DNA of 64,000 nt from contig NZ_FNON01000006.1 of NCBI RefSeq assembly GCF_900107045.1, positions 310,001-374,000 on the forward strand. The letters are read 5' to 3'. The notes under the pieces were generated by a model, which was not told where the DNA came from, made no database searches, and saw only the letters and a list, made by a program, of their open reading frames with translations. Both the position numbers and the translations under genes were made by a program. This document shows, piece by piece, positions 6,772-14,855 of the stretch (its first letter is position 1; each line of letters opens with the position of its first letter). This stretch comes from Amycolatopsis xylanica. Its GTDB lineage: Bacteria > Actinomycetota > Actinomycetes > Mycobacteriales > Pseudonocardiaceae.

Positions 6772-8448
6772 ATGCCGACCTCTGAAGCCGCTCAAGCCGA
6801 AGCCGCCGTGTCCACCCAGCCGAGGCCGGGAGCGCTGACCGTCGCGCTCGCGCTGTCCGCGGCCGCCACGGCCGCACTGGTGCTCGGCGCGCTGCTCCCC
6901 GTGGTGACCGGCGTGAGCGCCGGGTTCTCCGCCGGGCCGATGCTGATCATCCTGGCGCTGCTGCCGTTCGTGGCCGCTCTCGTCTTCACCTTCGAGCGCC
7001 GGTACGGCCTGGCCGCCGGGGTACTGCTCGGCGCCGCCGCGCTCGCACCCGGCCGCCTCGCGCTGGACATGCAGGTGCTCGCCGGCTCCCAGGACATCGT
7101 GCGGCCCGAGTACTACCTGCCGGGCCGGTACGACGATCCGCCGGTCGGCGTCGGCTTCTGGGTGCTGCAGGCCGGGTTCCTGCTGACCATCGCCGCCGGG
7201 TACACCGCCAACCGGGTCGCGCAGGACGAGGCCGACGCGCTCGGCGCGATCCCGGCCCGGCGCTGGTGGCAGCTGCTCGCGCCGTTCCCGGCGATCTGGG
7301 CGGCCGTCGGCCTGGTGATGCCGCCGGTCGGCTCGGCCAACGTCTTCCTCTTGTCCCACTCGGCGTTCGAGTCGCCCGCCTTCGTGCTCGCCGGTTACCT
7401 GTTGCTCGGCGTCGGCGTCATCGTGGCCGCTTCGGTCGCGCTGACGCTGGTGCCCGAGGTCGGCGCGGGCGTGCTCGTCGGGCTCGCCGCCGGGCTGCTC
7501 GGCGTGGTCGTGCCCAGCGTGGTGTCCGGGCTGGTGGTCGACAAGCTTTCGCTGAGCGCGGGCCCGGTGCTCGTGCTCGTCGCCGCCTTCGGGCTGCTGG
7601 CTACGGCTCTGCTGCTCGCGCTCACCTTCCGCAAGGCGGGCGAGCTGCCATCCGAGGCGAAGGTGCCCGGACTGTCGCTGTGGCGCCGGGTGACCGGCGC
7701 GCTGGGCGTGCTCACCGCCGCGCTGGCCGTCGCGGGCTGCCTGGCGCCCGTGGTTGTCGCCGAAGCCGGGTTCACCGCGGCGCACAGCCCGGTCCGCTGG
7801 CTGCTGCTCATCGCGGGCGTGCTGACCGGAGTGCTCGCGCTGGTGCCGGTCGCGCGGCCCGCGCTTTCGGTGGCCTGGGCCGGAGTCGTGCTCACCGGCG
7901 CGGCCGTGCTCGCCACGCCGGTCGCGGCGACACAGGTGGCCGGCGCGTTCACCATCGGGCCTGGCGTCGTGCTGACCAGCCTCGCGATGTTCGCCGCCGC
8001 GGCGACGGCCGTCGCCTCCGTCGTCACCGGCGTCGTCGAGCGTGAAGAGGCCGAGGAGCTCGACAGGCCCGCGCTCGGACCGGCGCTGGCCGTCCCGCTG
8101 GCGCTGGCCGGGGTGCTCGCCGTGCTCACGTTCGCGATCCCGGTCGTCAGTGCGCCCGATTACGTCGCACCCGGTCTCTTCGCGAGCTTCGATGTCTCCT
8201 CGTGGGGTCTGCTCGCCGGACTGGCCGCCGTGGTGGGCGCCGTCGCGTTCGCGGTGCGCAGCAGGCCTGCCAAGGGCGCGGTGCTGCTGCTCGGCGCCGC
8301 CGCCGTCGTCGTGCTGCGCGTGGCCGAGTTGCCGTTCCTCAGCGGCAAGATCGAGGGCGCGCACGCCGGCCTCGGTTTCTGGTTCGGGCTTCTCTGTCTC
8401 ATCGGGCTGATCGTCGCGGCCGGTCTCTCGGCGCGGAGCGCGAAGTGA
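6772..8448 (+). CDS. Polytopic membrane protein of unknown function
   Basis: A 558-residue, Ala/Val/Leu-rich integral membrane protein with roughly 14 hydrophobic segments from residue 22 to the C-terminus. A soluble loop near residues 100-125 contains LPGRYDDPPVGVGFW, and a charged loop near 424-435 reads EREEAEELDRP. I recognise no transporter or enzyme signature. Its stop overlaps the GTG of the small B12-domain-like gene (GTGA), so the two are translationally coupled. It is placed between the M23 peptidase and sucCD, where actinobacteria often carry uncharacterised membrane proteins. Confidence 0.8.
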   Translation: MPTSEAAQAEAAVSTQPRPGALTVALALSAAATAALVLGALLPVVTGVSAGFSAGPMLIILALLPFVAALVFTFERRYGLAAGVLLGAAALAPGRLALDMQVLAGSQDIVRPEYYLPGRYDDPPVGVGFWVLQAGFLLTIAAGYTANRVAQDEADALGAIPARRWWQLLAPFPAIWAAVGLVMPPVGSANVFLLSHSAFESPAFVLAGYLLLGVGVIVAASVALTLVPEVGAGVLVGLAAGLLGVVVPSVVSGLVVDKLSLSAGPVLVLVAAFGLLATALLLALTFRKAGELPSEAKVPGLSLWRRVTGALGVLTAALAVAGCLAPVVVAEAGFTAAHSPVRWLLLIAGVLTGVLALVPVARPALSVAWAGVVLTGAAVLATPVAATQVAGAFTIGPGVVLTSLAMFAAAATAVASVVTGVVEREEAEELDRPALGPALAVPLALAGVLAVLTFAIPVVSAPDYVAPGLFASFDVSSWGLLAGLAAVVGAVAFAVRSRPAKGAVLLLGAAAVVVLRVAELPFLSGKIEGAHAGLGFWFGLLCLIGLIVAAGLSARSAK

Positions 8449-8747
8449 TCCGTGTCGTGCTGGTCGAGTTCGGCGAACCCTGTGTGGAATTGGCCCGGCT
8501 GCTGCGTGACGCGGGCGTCGAGGTCGTCTACACCGGCGAACTGACCACTGTGGACCAGATCGTCCGGACCGCCGAACAGGAGGATCCGGACGTACTGGGT
8601 GTCGCGGTCGGCGCGGGGCGGCGACTTGACGGACTGGCCGAGTCGATCGGCGCTGTGCGGCTGTTCACGATCGGGTCACCCGAAGGCGCCGAAACCCGCT
8701 TCGAAACGGCGGAAGAGGCCGTGAAGTGGGTGGACTCACACCGGTAA
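8445..8747 (+). CDS. Orphan cobalamin-binding-domain-like protein
   Basis: A 100-residue protein matching the fold pattern of the B12-binding domain of methylmalonyl-CoA mutase. A first beta strand (IRVVLVEF) is followed by ELARLLRDAGVEVVYTG and DQIVRTAEQEDPDVLGVAVGAG, then RLFTIGSPEG. In real cobalamin binders a DxHxxG motif supplies the cobalt-ligating histidine; here that place reads EFGEPC and the histidine is missing. It therefore probably keeps the flavodoxin-like fold without binding B12 in the usual way. GTG at 8445 overlaps the stop of the membrane protein gene. Its role is unknown; the nearby sucCD only hints at succinyl/methylmalonyl metabolism. Confidence 0.75.
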   Translation: MIRVVLVEFGEPCVELARLLRDAGVEVVYTGELTTVDQIVRTAEQEDPDVLGVAVGAGRRLDGLAESIGAVRLFTIGSPEGAETRFETAEEAVKWVDSHR

Positions 8748-8885
8748 ACCGCGTCTCGTGACCGAGTTCACCAGGTGCGGAGTCCCCTGCTTCTCCGCAG
8801 GTCGCTAACCTCATCTGGTCCGACAGCAGCAGCGGTTCGGGTAGCCCGGACCAACACAGTGGCGTGTCGTCAGGAGACTGGAGTA

Positions 8886-10055
8886 GTGGACCTCTACGAG
8901 TACCAGGCGAGGGATCTCTTCGCCGCCCATGGTGTACCGGTTCTGCCGGGTGCCGTGGCCAACACCCCCGAAGAAGCCAAGGCTGCCGCGGAGCAGATCG
9001 GCAACCAGGTCGTCGTCAAGGCCCAGGTGAAGACCGGTGGCCGTGGCAAGGCGGGCGGCGTCAAGCTCGCCCAGACCCCCGATGAGGCCGCCGAGAAGGC
9101 GGAAGCCATCCTCGGCCTCGACATCAAGGGCCACATCGTGCACCGCGTGCTGGTGGCGGAGGCCTCGGACATCGCGTCCGAGTACTACTTCTCCTTCCTG
9201 CTTGACCGTGCCAACCGGACCTTCCTCGCGATGGCGTCCGCCGAGGGCGGCGTCGAGATCGAGCAGCTCGCCGTCGAGCGCCCCGAGGCGCTCGCCAAGA
9301 TCCCCGTCGACGCGATCGCCGGTGTGGACAAGGCGAAGGCGCTGGAGATCCTGACCGCGGGCAAGTTCCCGGCCGAGATCATCGACGAGGCCGCCGACGT
9401 CGTCGTCAAGCTCTGGGAGACCTTCGTCTCCGAGGACGCGACGCTGGTCGAGGTCAACCCGCTGGTCCGCGACCCGCAGGACAAGATCATCGCCCTCGAC
9501 GGCAAGGTCACCTTGGACGAGAACGCCGGCTTCCGGCACCCCGACCACGAGGCCCTCGTCGACAAGCAGGCCGAGAACCCCCTCGAGGCGAAGGCCAAGG
9601 CCTCGGACCTCAACTACGTCAAGCTCGATGGCCAGGTCGGCATCATCGGCAACGGCGCGGGGCTCGTCATGTCCACTTTGGACGTTGTCGCCTACGCGGG
9701 TGAGAAGCACGGCGGCGTCAAGCCTGCCAACTTCCTCGACATCGGTGGCGGCGCCTCGGCGCAGGTCATGGCGGCCGGTCTGGACGTCATCCTCAACGAC
9801 ACCGACGTCAAGAGCGTCTTCGTGAACGTCTTCGGTGGCATCACCGCGTGCGACGCGGTCGCCAACGGCATCGTCGAAGCGCTGAAGATCCTCGGCGACG
9901 AGGCGACCAAGCCGCTGGTGGTCCGGCTCGACGGCAACAACGTCGAAGAAGGCCGCCGCATTCTGGCGGAGGCCAACCACCCGTTGGTGACCGTCGTGGA
10001 CACCATGGACAACGCGGCCGACAAGGCCGCCGAGCTCGCTGCGGCAGGTGCGTGA
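8886..10055 (+). CDS. sucC: Succinyl-CoA ligase (ADP-forming) subunit beta
   Basis: The beta subunit of the TCA-cycle enzyme that converts succinyl-CoA to succinate with formation of ATP or GTP. The 389-residue protein starts MDLYEYQARDLFAAHG, has the ATP-grasp domain (VVKAQVKTGGRGKAGGVK), the metal-binding EVNPLV, and the C-terminal CoA-ligase region with FLDIGGGAS and VNVFGGI. GTG at 8886 follows AGGAGACTGGAGTA and gives the usual family length; an upstream in-frame ATG at 8775 lacks support. sucD begins one base after its stop, so the pair forms an operon. Confidence 0.98.
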   Translation: MDLYEYQARDLFAAHGVPVLPGAVANTPEEAKAAAEQIGNQVVVKAQVKTGGRGKAGGVKLAQTPDEAAEKAEAILGLDIKGHIVHRVLVAEASDIASEYYFSFLLDRANRTFLAMASAEGGVEIEQLAVERPEALAKIPVDAIAGVDKAKALEILTAGKFPAEIIDEAADVVVKLWETFVSEDATLVEVNPLVRDPQDKIIALDGKVTLDENAGFRHPDHEALVDKQAENPLEAKAKASDLNYVKLDGQVGIIGNGAGLVMSTLDVVAYAGEKHGGVKPANFLDIGGGASAQVMAAGLDVILNDTDVKSVFVNVFGGITACDAVANGIVEALKILGDEATKPLVVRLDGNNVEEGRRILAEANHPLVTVVDTMDNAADKAAELAAAGA

Positions 10056-10056
10056 C

Positions 10057-10950
10057 ATGTCGATCTTCCTGACCGAGAACAGCAAGGTCATCGTCCAGGG
10101 CCTCACCGGCTCCGAGGGCATGAAGCACGCCACGAAGATGCTGAAGTCCGGCACCAACATCGTGGGTGGCGTCAACGCCCGCAAGGCGGGCACGACCGTC
10201 ACCATCGAGGGCAAGGACCTCAAGGTCTTCGGCACCGTCGAAGAGGCCATCAAGGAGACCGGCGCCGACGTGTCGGTCGTCTTCGTGCCGCCGAAGTTCG
10301 CCAAGGACGCGGTCGTCGAGGCCATCGACGCCGAGATCGGCCTCGCCGTGGTCATCACCGAGGGCATCCCGGTGCACGACTCGGCCTACTTCTGGGCGCA
10401 CGCGGTCGCCAAGGGCAACAAGACCCGCATCATCGGGCCGAACTGCCCCGGCGTGATCAGCCCCGGCAAGTCGAACGCGGGCATCATCCCGGCCGACATC
10501 TCGGGCCCCGGCAAGATCGGCCTCGTGTCGAAGTCGGGCACGCTGACCTACCAGATGATGTACGAGCTGCGCGAGATCGGTTTCTCGACGGCCGTCGGCA
10601 TCGGTGGCGACCCGGTCATCGGCACCACGCACATCGACGCGCTCGCCGCGTTCCAGGATGACCCCGAGACCGAGGTCATCGTGATGATCGGTGAGATCGG
10701 TGGCGACGCGGAAGAGCGCGCGGCCGACTACATCAAGGCCAACGTGACCAAGCCGGTCGTCGGCTACGTCGCGGGCTTCACCGCGCCGGAGGGCAAGACC
10801 ATGGGTCACGCCGGCGCGATCGTCTCGGGTTCGTCCGGCACCGCCGCCGCCAAGAAGGAGGCCCTCGAGGCCGCCGGCGTCAAGGTGGGCAAGACCCCGA
10901 GCGAGACCGCCGAGCTGGCGCGCGAGATCTACAAGGCTCTGCACGCCTGA
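10057..10950 (+). CDS. sucD: Succinyl-CoA ligase subunit alpha
   Basis: The alpha subunit binds CoA and carries the phosphohistidine intermediate. The 297-residue protein starts MSIFLTENSKVIVQGLTGSEG, has the CoA-binding Rossmann domain with GVNARKAGT, GPNCPGVISPG and KSGTLTYQ, and ends with GKTMGHAGAIVSG, whose histidine is the phosphorylated one. ATG at 10057 lies one base after the sucC stop; a GTG at 10048 that overlaps sucC is less likely. A strong terminator follows at 10964. Confidence 0.98.
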   Translation: MSIFLTENSKVIVQGLTGSEGMKHATKMLKSGTNIVGGVNARKAGTTVTIEGKDLKVFGTVEEAIKETGADVSVVFVPPKFAKDAVVEAIDAEIGLAVVITEGIPVHDSAYFWAHAVAKGNKTRIIGPNCPGVISPGKSNAGIIPADISGPGKIGLVSKSGTLTYQMMYELREIGFSTAVGIGGDPVIGTTHIDALAAFQDDPETEVIVMIGEIGGDAEERAADYIKANVTKPVVGYVAGFTAPEGKTMGHAGAIVSGSSGTAAAKKEALEAAGVKVGKTPSETAELAREIYKALHA

Positions 10951-10963
10951 TCCAGGCTGACTG

Positions 10964-11001
10964 AAAAGGGCCGGACACCTCTCCTGGTGTCCGGCCCTTT
11001 T
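10964..11001 (+). terminator. Terminator of sucCD
   Basis: Perfect 16-bp stem AAAAGGGCCGGACACC / GGTGTCCGGCCCTTTT with a TCTCCT loop, 13 bp after the sucD stop; it would work in both directions. Confidence 0.92.
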
Positions 11002-11011
11002 ATGCCCGAGC

Positions 11012-11036
11012 AAGTGGCTAAGCAACTTAGCCACTT
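11012..11036 (+). promoter_or_regulatory. Perfect 11-bp inverted repeat at the promoter of 11052
   Basis: AAGTGGCTAAG-CAA-CTTAGCCACTT lies 15 bp upstream of the coiled-coil protein start and just before a -10-like TACGCT. It is either an operator or a short RNA hairpin; no T-tract follows. Confidence 0.5.
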
Positions 11037-11051
11037 TGCTACGCTGGACGC

Positions 11052-11420
11052 ATGGTTGATTCCGAGAAACTCGAAGCGCACCTGGCCGGGATGCAGCGTC
11101 AGATGTCGGACATGCAGTGCGACGCCACCACCGCGCGAGTGCTGGCGGTGGCGGCGGATCGCGATGTGTCCGAGTGCCGGGGGACGCTGGCCGCGCACAC
11201 CCGTGTGCTCAGCGACCTCAGCCAGACGCAGGCCGAGCACCTCAAGGAGACGCGCGCCTTCGAGACGAAGATGAGCATCTTCGAGGCCCGGTCGCGGTCC
11301 GCCCAGCTCGAGACGACGCTCTACCAGGCGGACGTCCGCGCCCAGCTCGCCAAGATCGACCAGGGCATGGCCGAACTCGCCGCCCTCCTGCGCACGGTCA
11401 TCGGCAAACAAGGGTCGTGA
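11052..11420 (+). CDS. Small coiled-coil protein
   Basis: A 122-residue hydrophilic protein, almost entirely predicted helix with heptad-like spacing (KLEAHLAGMQRQMSDMQ, LAAHTRVLSDLSQTQAEHLKE, LETTLYQADVRAQLAKIDQGMAELAALL). It has two cysteines and no membrane segment. I do not recognise a family; short proteins of this kind can be scaffold or adaptor factors, but that is a guess. The last codons and the stop lie inside the left arm of a family A palindrome, so the hairpin forms directly at the end of the gene. A perfect palindrome precedes it. Confidence 0.65.
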   Translation: MVDSEKLEAHLAGMQRQMSDMQCDATTARVLAVAADRDVSECRGTLAAHTRVLSDLSQTQAEHLKETRAFETKMSIFEARSRSAQLETTLYQADVRAQLAKIDQGMAELAALLRTVIGKQGS

Positions 11421-11461
11421 GTGTTCGGGCCGGTTAGAACCGGCCATGCCACTCACGACCC
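11412..11461. repeat. Dispersed intergenic palindrome, family A copy 2
   Basis: GGGTCGTGAGTG ... GGCCGGTT-AG-AACCGGCC ... CACTCACGACCC, the same plan as the copy at 4268. The left arm contains the stop codon of the coiled-coil gene. Confidence 0.88.
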
Positions 11462-11687
11462 CAGGGTGGGCGGGGACACGGGGCGGGGTTGGGAAAGGGC
11501 TCACTTGGCGGGGTGGGGTTTTGTACGGTGGAAAGTGCAACCGATCGGGTGAACGCGGCGTCTTACACCCGAAACCGCGGGTGACCGCGGGTGCGCTAGC
11601 GTTTCCCCACATCACAGGCGCCTCGTTTGTCCCGGGTGTACCGCCTGCTCCCGGGGCGCCGGTCTTCAATGACAGGAGTGAGCTCGG

Positions 11688-12485
11688 ATGACCTTCCCCA
11701 GCGGTGGGCCTGGCTACCCCCAACAGGGTGGCGCCCAGCCCCACCAGCCCGCACCGAACACGGGCGGATTCCCTCCTCAGGCGCCGCCGCCCTCGGCACC
11801 CGCCTCGGCGGAGAACCCGGTGAACCTCGGTCTGCTGCTCGCGTTGGCGGTCGCCCTTCTCGGCCTGGTCCAGTACTTCATCGGCTTCTCGGACGAGGCC
11901 ACCGGTGTGGACTCGATGACGAGGTACCTGCTCGTCGGTGGTCTGCTCGCCGGGCTGTACGCGCTGCCCAAGGCGCCGAGGGTTCTCCCGTTCGCGGCCC
12001 TGTTCAGCGTGATAGGCGCGCTGGGAACGCTGGACCTGGTCATCCAGGTCCCCTCCGACCGGACCATGCCGGGCATCATCACGGTGATCCTGATCCTCGG
12101 CATCCTGCAGATGCTGATCGCGGTCGCGGCGCTGCTGTTCGAGCACGGTGTCCTCAAGCTGCCGGCGCCGAAGCCCGCCGCGCCGCAGGGCCCGTACGGC
12201 CAGCCCTACGGTCAGCAGTTCGGTCACCAGCCGCCGCAGTTCCAGCAGGGCCCGCCGCAGCAGCAACAGCACCAGCCGCCGACCGGCGCGCAGCCGCAGC
12301 AGCCGTCGTCCGGCCCGCAGGGCACGCAGTTCAACCCGCCGGTCGCGCCGCCGTCGGGCCCCGGCTCCGGCGCCACCACCTACGCGCCGCAGCAGGGTCA
12401 GTTCTTCTCCTCCGAGCCGACCCAGGCCACCCCGCCGCCGTCCTCGCCCGGCACCCCGCCCGGCGGATTCGGCGAGCCCAAGTAA
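11688..12485 (+). CDS. 34-kDa antigen family (DUF5336) membrane protein
   Basis: A 265-residue protein with a Pro/Gln-rich N-terminus, four hydrophobic segments between residues about 45 and 150 (LGLLLALAVALLGLVQYF, YLLVGGLLAGLYAL, LFSVIGALGTLDLVI, ITVILILGILQMLIAVAALLF), and a long C-terminal tail rich in Pro, Gln, Gly and Ser. This architecture and its place between sucD and perM match M. tuberculosis Rv0954, the 34-kDa antigen homolog. Its function is not established; association with cell-envelope or division proteins is inferred from the neighbour. A strong terminator follows. Confidence 0.85.
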   Translation: MTFPSGGPGYPQQGGAQPHQPAPNTGGFPPQAPPPSAPASAENPVNLGLLLALAVALLGLVQYFIGFSDEATGVDSMTRYLLVGGLLAGLYALPKAPRVLPFAALFSVIGALGTLDLVIQVPSDRTMPGIITVILILGILQMLIAVAALLFEHGVLKLPAPKPAAPQGPYGQPYGQQFGHQPPQFQQGPPQQQQHQPPTGAQPQQPSSGPQGTQFNPPVAPPSGPGSGATTYAPQQGQFFSSEPTQATPPPSSPGTPPGGFGEPK

Positions 12486-12504
12486 GGCCCTGAACTGGGA
12501 AGAC

Positions 12505-12541
12505 CACCCGCGGTGACGCTCTGTGTCACCGCGGGTGTTTT
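12505..12541 (+). terminator. Rho-independent terminator
   Basis: CACCCGCGGTGAC (12505-12517) pairs with GTCACCGCGGGTG (12525-12537), followed by TTTTCTTTTCC. Confidence 0.92.
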
Positions 12542-12634
12542 CTTTTCCGGATTGACCCGTCCGAGTGGGCGTGCTCTCACATCCGCCTGGCCGGGCGGCG
12601 TGTCTCACCCGGTCGGCGCAACCCGGGTGTCAGT

Positions 12635-14161
12635 GTGCCGATCATGGCGGAACTGCTCACCCCCGAGGCCGATGAGTGGTCCGACGTCGACGAGCCCGTC
12701 GCCGAACCGTCGCCGTCGGCGCGGCTGCGGGTGCTGCTCTTCGCCGCGCTCGCCCCGCTCATCACCGGCTACGCGCTGGTCGCGACGCTGCTCGCGCTGA
12801 TCACCGTCACCGCCGAGCGCGCGCGGTTCACCGTGATCGGCGTGGTGCTCTCCGCCGGACCGGGCTGGCTCGCCTCGTACCAGGTCCCGATCGACATCGG
12901 CGGCAAACCGCTCGGCGTGCTGCCGCTGCTGCCGACCATCGGGCTCGCCGTGCTCAACGCGCGCACCGCGGGCGGCGCCGCGCAACGGCTCGGGCTCCGC
13001 TCGCCGCGTGAGGCCGTGCCGGTCGTCGTGGTGATCGGGTTCGCGCACGCGACGTTCGGTGTGCTCATCGCCTTGATCGCCGACGGCAAGCAGATCGGGG
13101 TCAACGCGTTCACCGCGTTCGCCGTTCCCGGGTTGTTCGCCGCCGTGGCCGCGATCGCCGGGCTGGCCAAACGCTGCGGGATGGTCGAAGCCGTCGCCGA
13201 GTACGTCGATCCACTGGCGCTGCGCGGCCTGCGAGCGGGCGCGCTGGGGATGGCCGCGCTGCTCGCCGCGGGCGCGGTGACGTGCACGCTCAGTCTCGCG
13301 CTGTCCTGGTCCACTGTGGACGATCTGTTCGAGCCCGCGTTCGGCAGCAGTCTCGGGCTGTTCCTGCTCTCGCTCGGCTACCTGCCGAACGCGATCGTGG
13401 CCGCGCTGTCGTTCGCGTCCGGGCCCGGTTTCTCGTTCGGCGCCGTGACGGTGACGCCGTTCGGTTTCAACGGCGGCGCGGTGCCCGGCGTGCCGCTGCT
13501 CGGCGGGATCCCCGAGCACCACGCGGTGTGGTGGCCGGTGCTGATGCTGCTGCCCGCCGCGGCGGGCGCGCTCGTCGGCTGGTCGGTGCGCAAGATCGAC
13601 GACGACCCGGTCGCCCGGCTGCGCACGGTCGGCGTCGCGGGCGCGATCGTCGGCTTCGGCTGCGTCGTGCTGGGGACGCTGGCGGGCGGGCGGCTCGGGC
13701 ACGGGCCGTTCGATCCGGTGAGCGTGCCGGTCGGGATCGCCTCGGTGGTCGCGTTCGCCTGGATCGTGATCCCGGGCTGCTTCGTCGCGTTCTTCGCCGG
13801 TCCGCATTCGCCGCCCGCCGCGCCCAGCGAGGTCATGGGTGTCGAGACGGAGGAGACGGCCGAGGAGACCGTCGAAGCCACTGACGAACTCGAAGAGTCA
13901 GAAGAGCTTGAGAAGCCCGAAGAGGCCGAAGACGTCGACGAGACCGAGACGCCTGAGGTGCCCGAGGAACCTGAGGTGCCTGAGGCACTCGAAGAACCAG
14001 AAGAGCCCGAAGAGTCTGACGCACCCGAAGCATCTGAAGCGCCCGAAGCCGACGAAGCACCCAGCGAGCCGGAGCCTGCCGAGGCCGTCGCCGCCGTGAC
14101 GGAAACCACTGAAGAATCCGAGCCCGCACCGGCCGATCAAGATCAACAGCCGGACCGTTAG
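12635..14161 (+). CDS. perM: Cell division protein PerM (DUF6350)
   Basis: A 508-residue membrane protein with about nine hydrophobic segments (residues 35-395), the conserved SLGYLPNAIVAALSFASGPGFSFGAVTVTPFGFNGG region (positions about 248-284) of DUF6350, and a roughly 120-residue acidic tail made of Glu/Pro/Ala repeats. In mycobacteria PerM (Rv0955) stabilises FtsB and supports septation under stress. The setting between the Rv0954-type gene and purN is the same as in M. tuberculosis. GTG at 12635 or ATG at 12644 could start it; no clear ribosome site decides. The acidic tail differs from the mycobacterial form and is low-complexity, so its length may vary between strains. Confidence 0.9.
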   Translation: MPIMAELLTPEADEWSDVDEPVAEPSPSARLRVLLFAALAPLITGYALVATLLALITVTAERARFTVIGVVLSAGPGWLASYQVPIDIGGKPLGVLPLLPTIGLAVLNARTAGGAAQRLGLRSPREAVPVVVVIGFAHATFGVLIALIADGKQIGVNAFTAFAVPGLFAAVAAIAGLAKRCGMVEAVAEYVDPLALRGLRAGALGMAALLAAGAVTCTLSLALSWSTVDDLFEPAFGSSLGLFLLSLGYLPNAIVAALSFASGPGFSFGAVTVTPFGFNGGAVPGVPLLGGIPEHHAVWWPVLMLLPAAAGALVGWSVRKIDDDPVARLRTVGVAGAIVGFGCVVLGTLAGGRLGHGPFDPVSVPVGIASVVAFAWIVIPGCFVAFFAGPHSPPAAPSEVMGVETEETAEETVEATDELEESEELEKPEEAEDVDETETPEVPEEPEVPEALEEPEEPEESDAPEASEAPEADEAPSEPEPAEAVAAVTETTEESEPAPADQDQQPDR

Positions 14162-14237
14162 AGTGCGTGTGACCTGGTGAATCGCCGCGCGCCCGAGTGC
14201 GCGCGGCCCCGGCAAGGAGATTGTCCTGGCTAGTCGG

Positions 14238-14855
14238 TTGGACCTGCCCTCGCCGGTGAAGATCGTGGTGCTGGCCTCCGGTTCCGGCACCCTGCTGCAG
14301 GCGCTGCTCGACGCCGTCGCCGCCAATGACTATCCCGCCAAGGTGGTCGCGGTCGGCGCCGACCGCACCGGGATCGAGGCGCTCGCCAGGGCCGAGCGCG
14401 CGCACGTGCCGTCGTTCACCGTGCGGGTCGCCGACCACCCTGACCGCGACGCGTGGGACAAGGCGCTCACCGAGGCGGTCGCCGCGTACTCGCCGGATCT
14501 GGTCGTCTCGGCCGGGTTCATGAAGATACTCGGCGCCGAGTTCCTCGCCAGGTTCCCGAACCGCGTGATCAACACGCACCCAGCACTACTGCCCGCGTTC
14601 CCCGGCATGCACGCGGTCGCCGACGCGCTCGAACTCGGCGTCAAGGTCACCGGCTCGACCGTGCACTTCGTGGACTCCGGTGTGGACACCGGCCCGATCA
14701 TCGCCCAGGAGGCGGTGCTCGTGGAGCCCGAGGACGACGAAGCCGTGCTGCACGAACGCATCAAGGCCGTGGAACGCAGGCTGCTGGTGGAAACGATCGC
14801 AAAGCTCGGCCGCCGCGGCTGCGCTGTCGAAGGACGAAAGGTGATTTTCTCGTGA
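14238..14855 (+). CDS. purN: Phosphoribosylglycinamide formyltransferase
   Basis: Transfers a formyl group from 10-formyl-THF to GAR, the third step of purine synthesis. The 205-residue protein shows VVLASGSGTLLQAL at the start of the fold, VSAGFMKILG, the catalytic NTHPALLPAFPG (Asn and His) and HFVDSGVDTGPIIAQE (Asp). The start is uncertain: the strong AAGGAGA at 14214-14220 lies 17 nt before the TTG at 14238, which is too far, whereas an in-frame CTG at 14226 lies at the correct distance. Its stop overlaps the purH GTG, so the two are coupled. Confidence 0.95.
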   Translation: MDLPSPVKIVVLASGSGTLLQALLDAVAANDYPAKVVAVGADRTGIEALARAERAHVPSFTVRVADHPDRDAWDKALTEAVAAYSPDLVVSAGFMKILGAEFLARFPNRVINTHPALLPAFPGMHAVADALELGVKVTGSTVHFVDSGVDTGPIIAQEAVLVEPEDDEAVLHERIKAVERRLLVETIAKLGRRGCAVEGRKVIFS

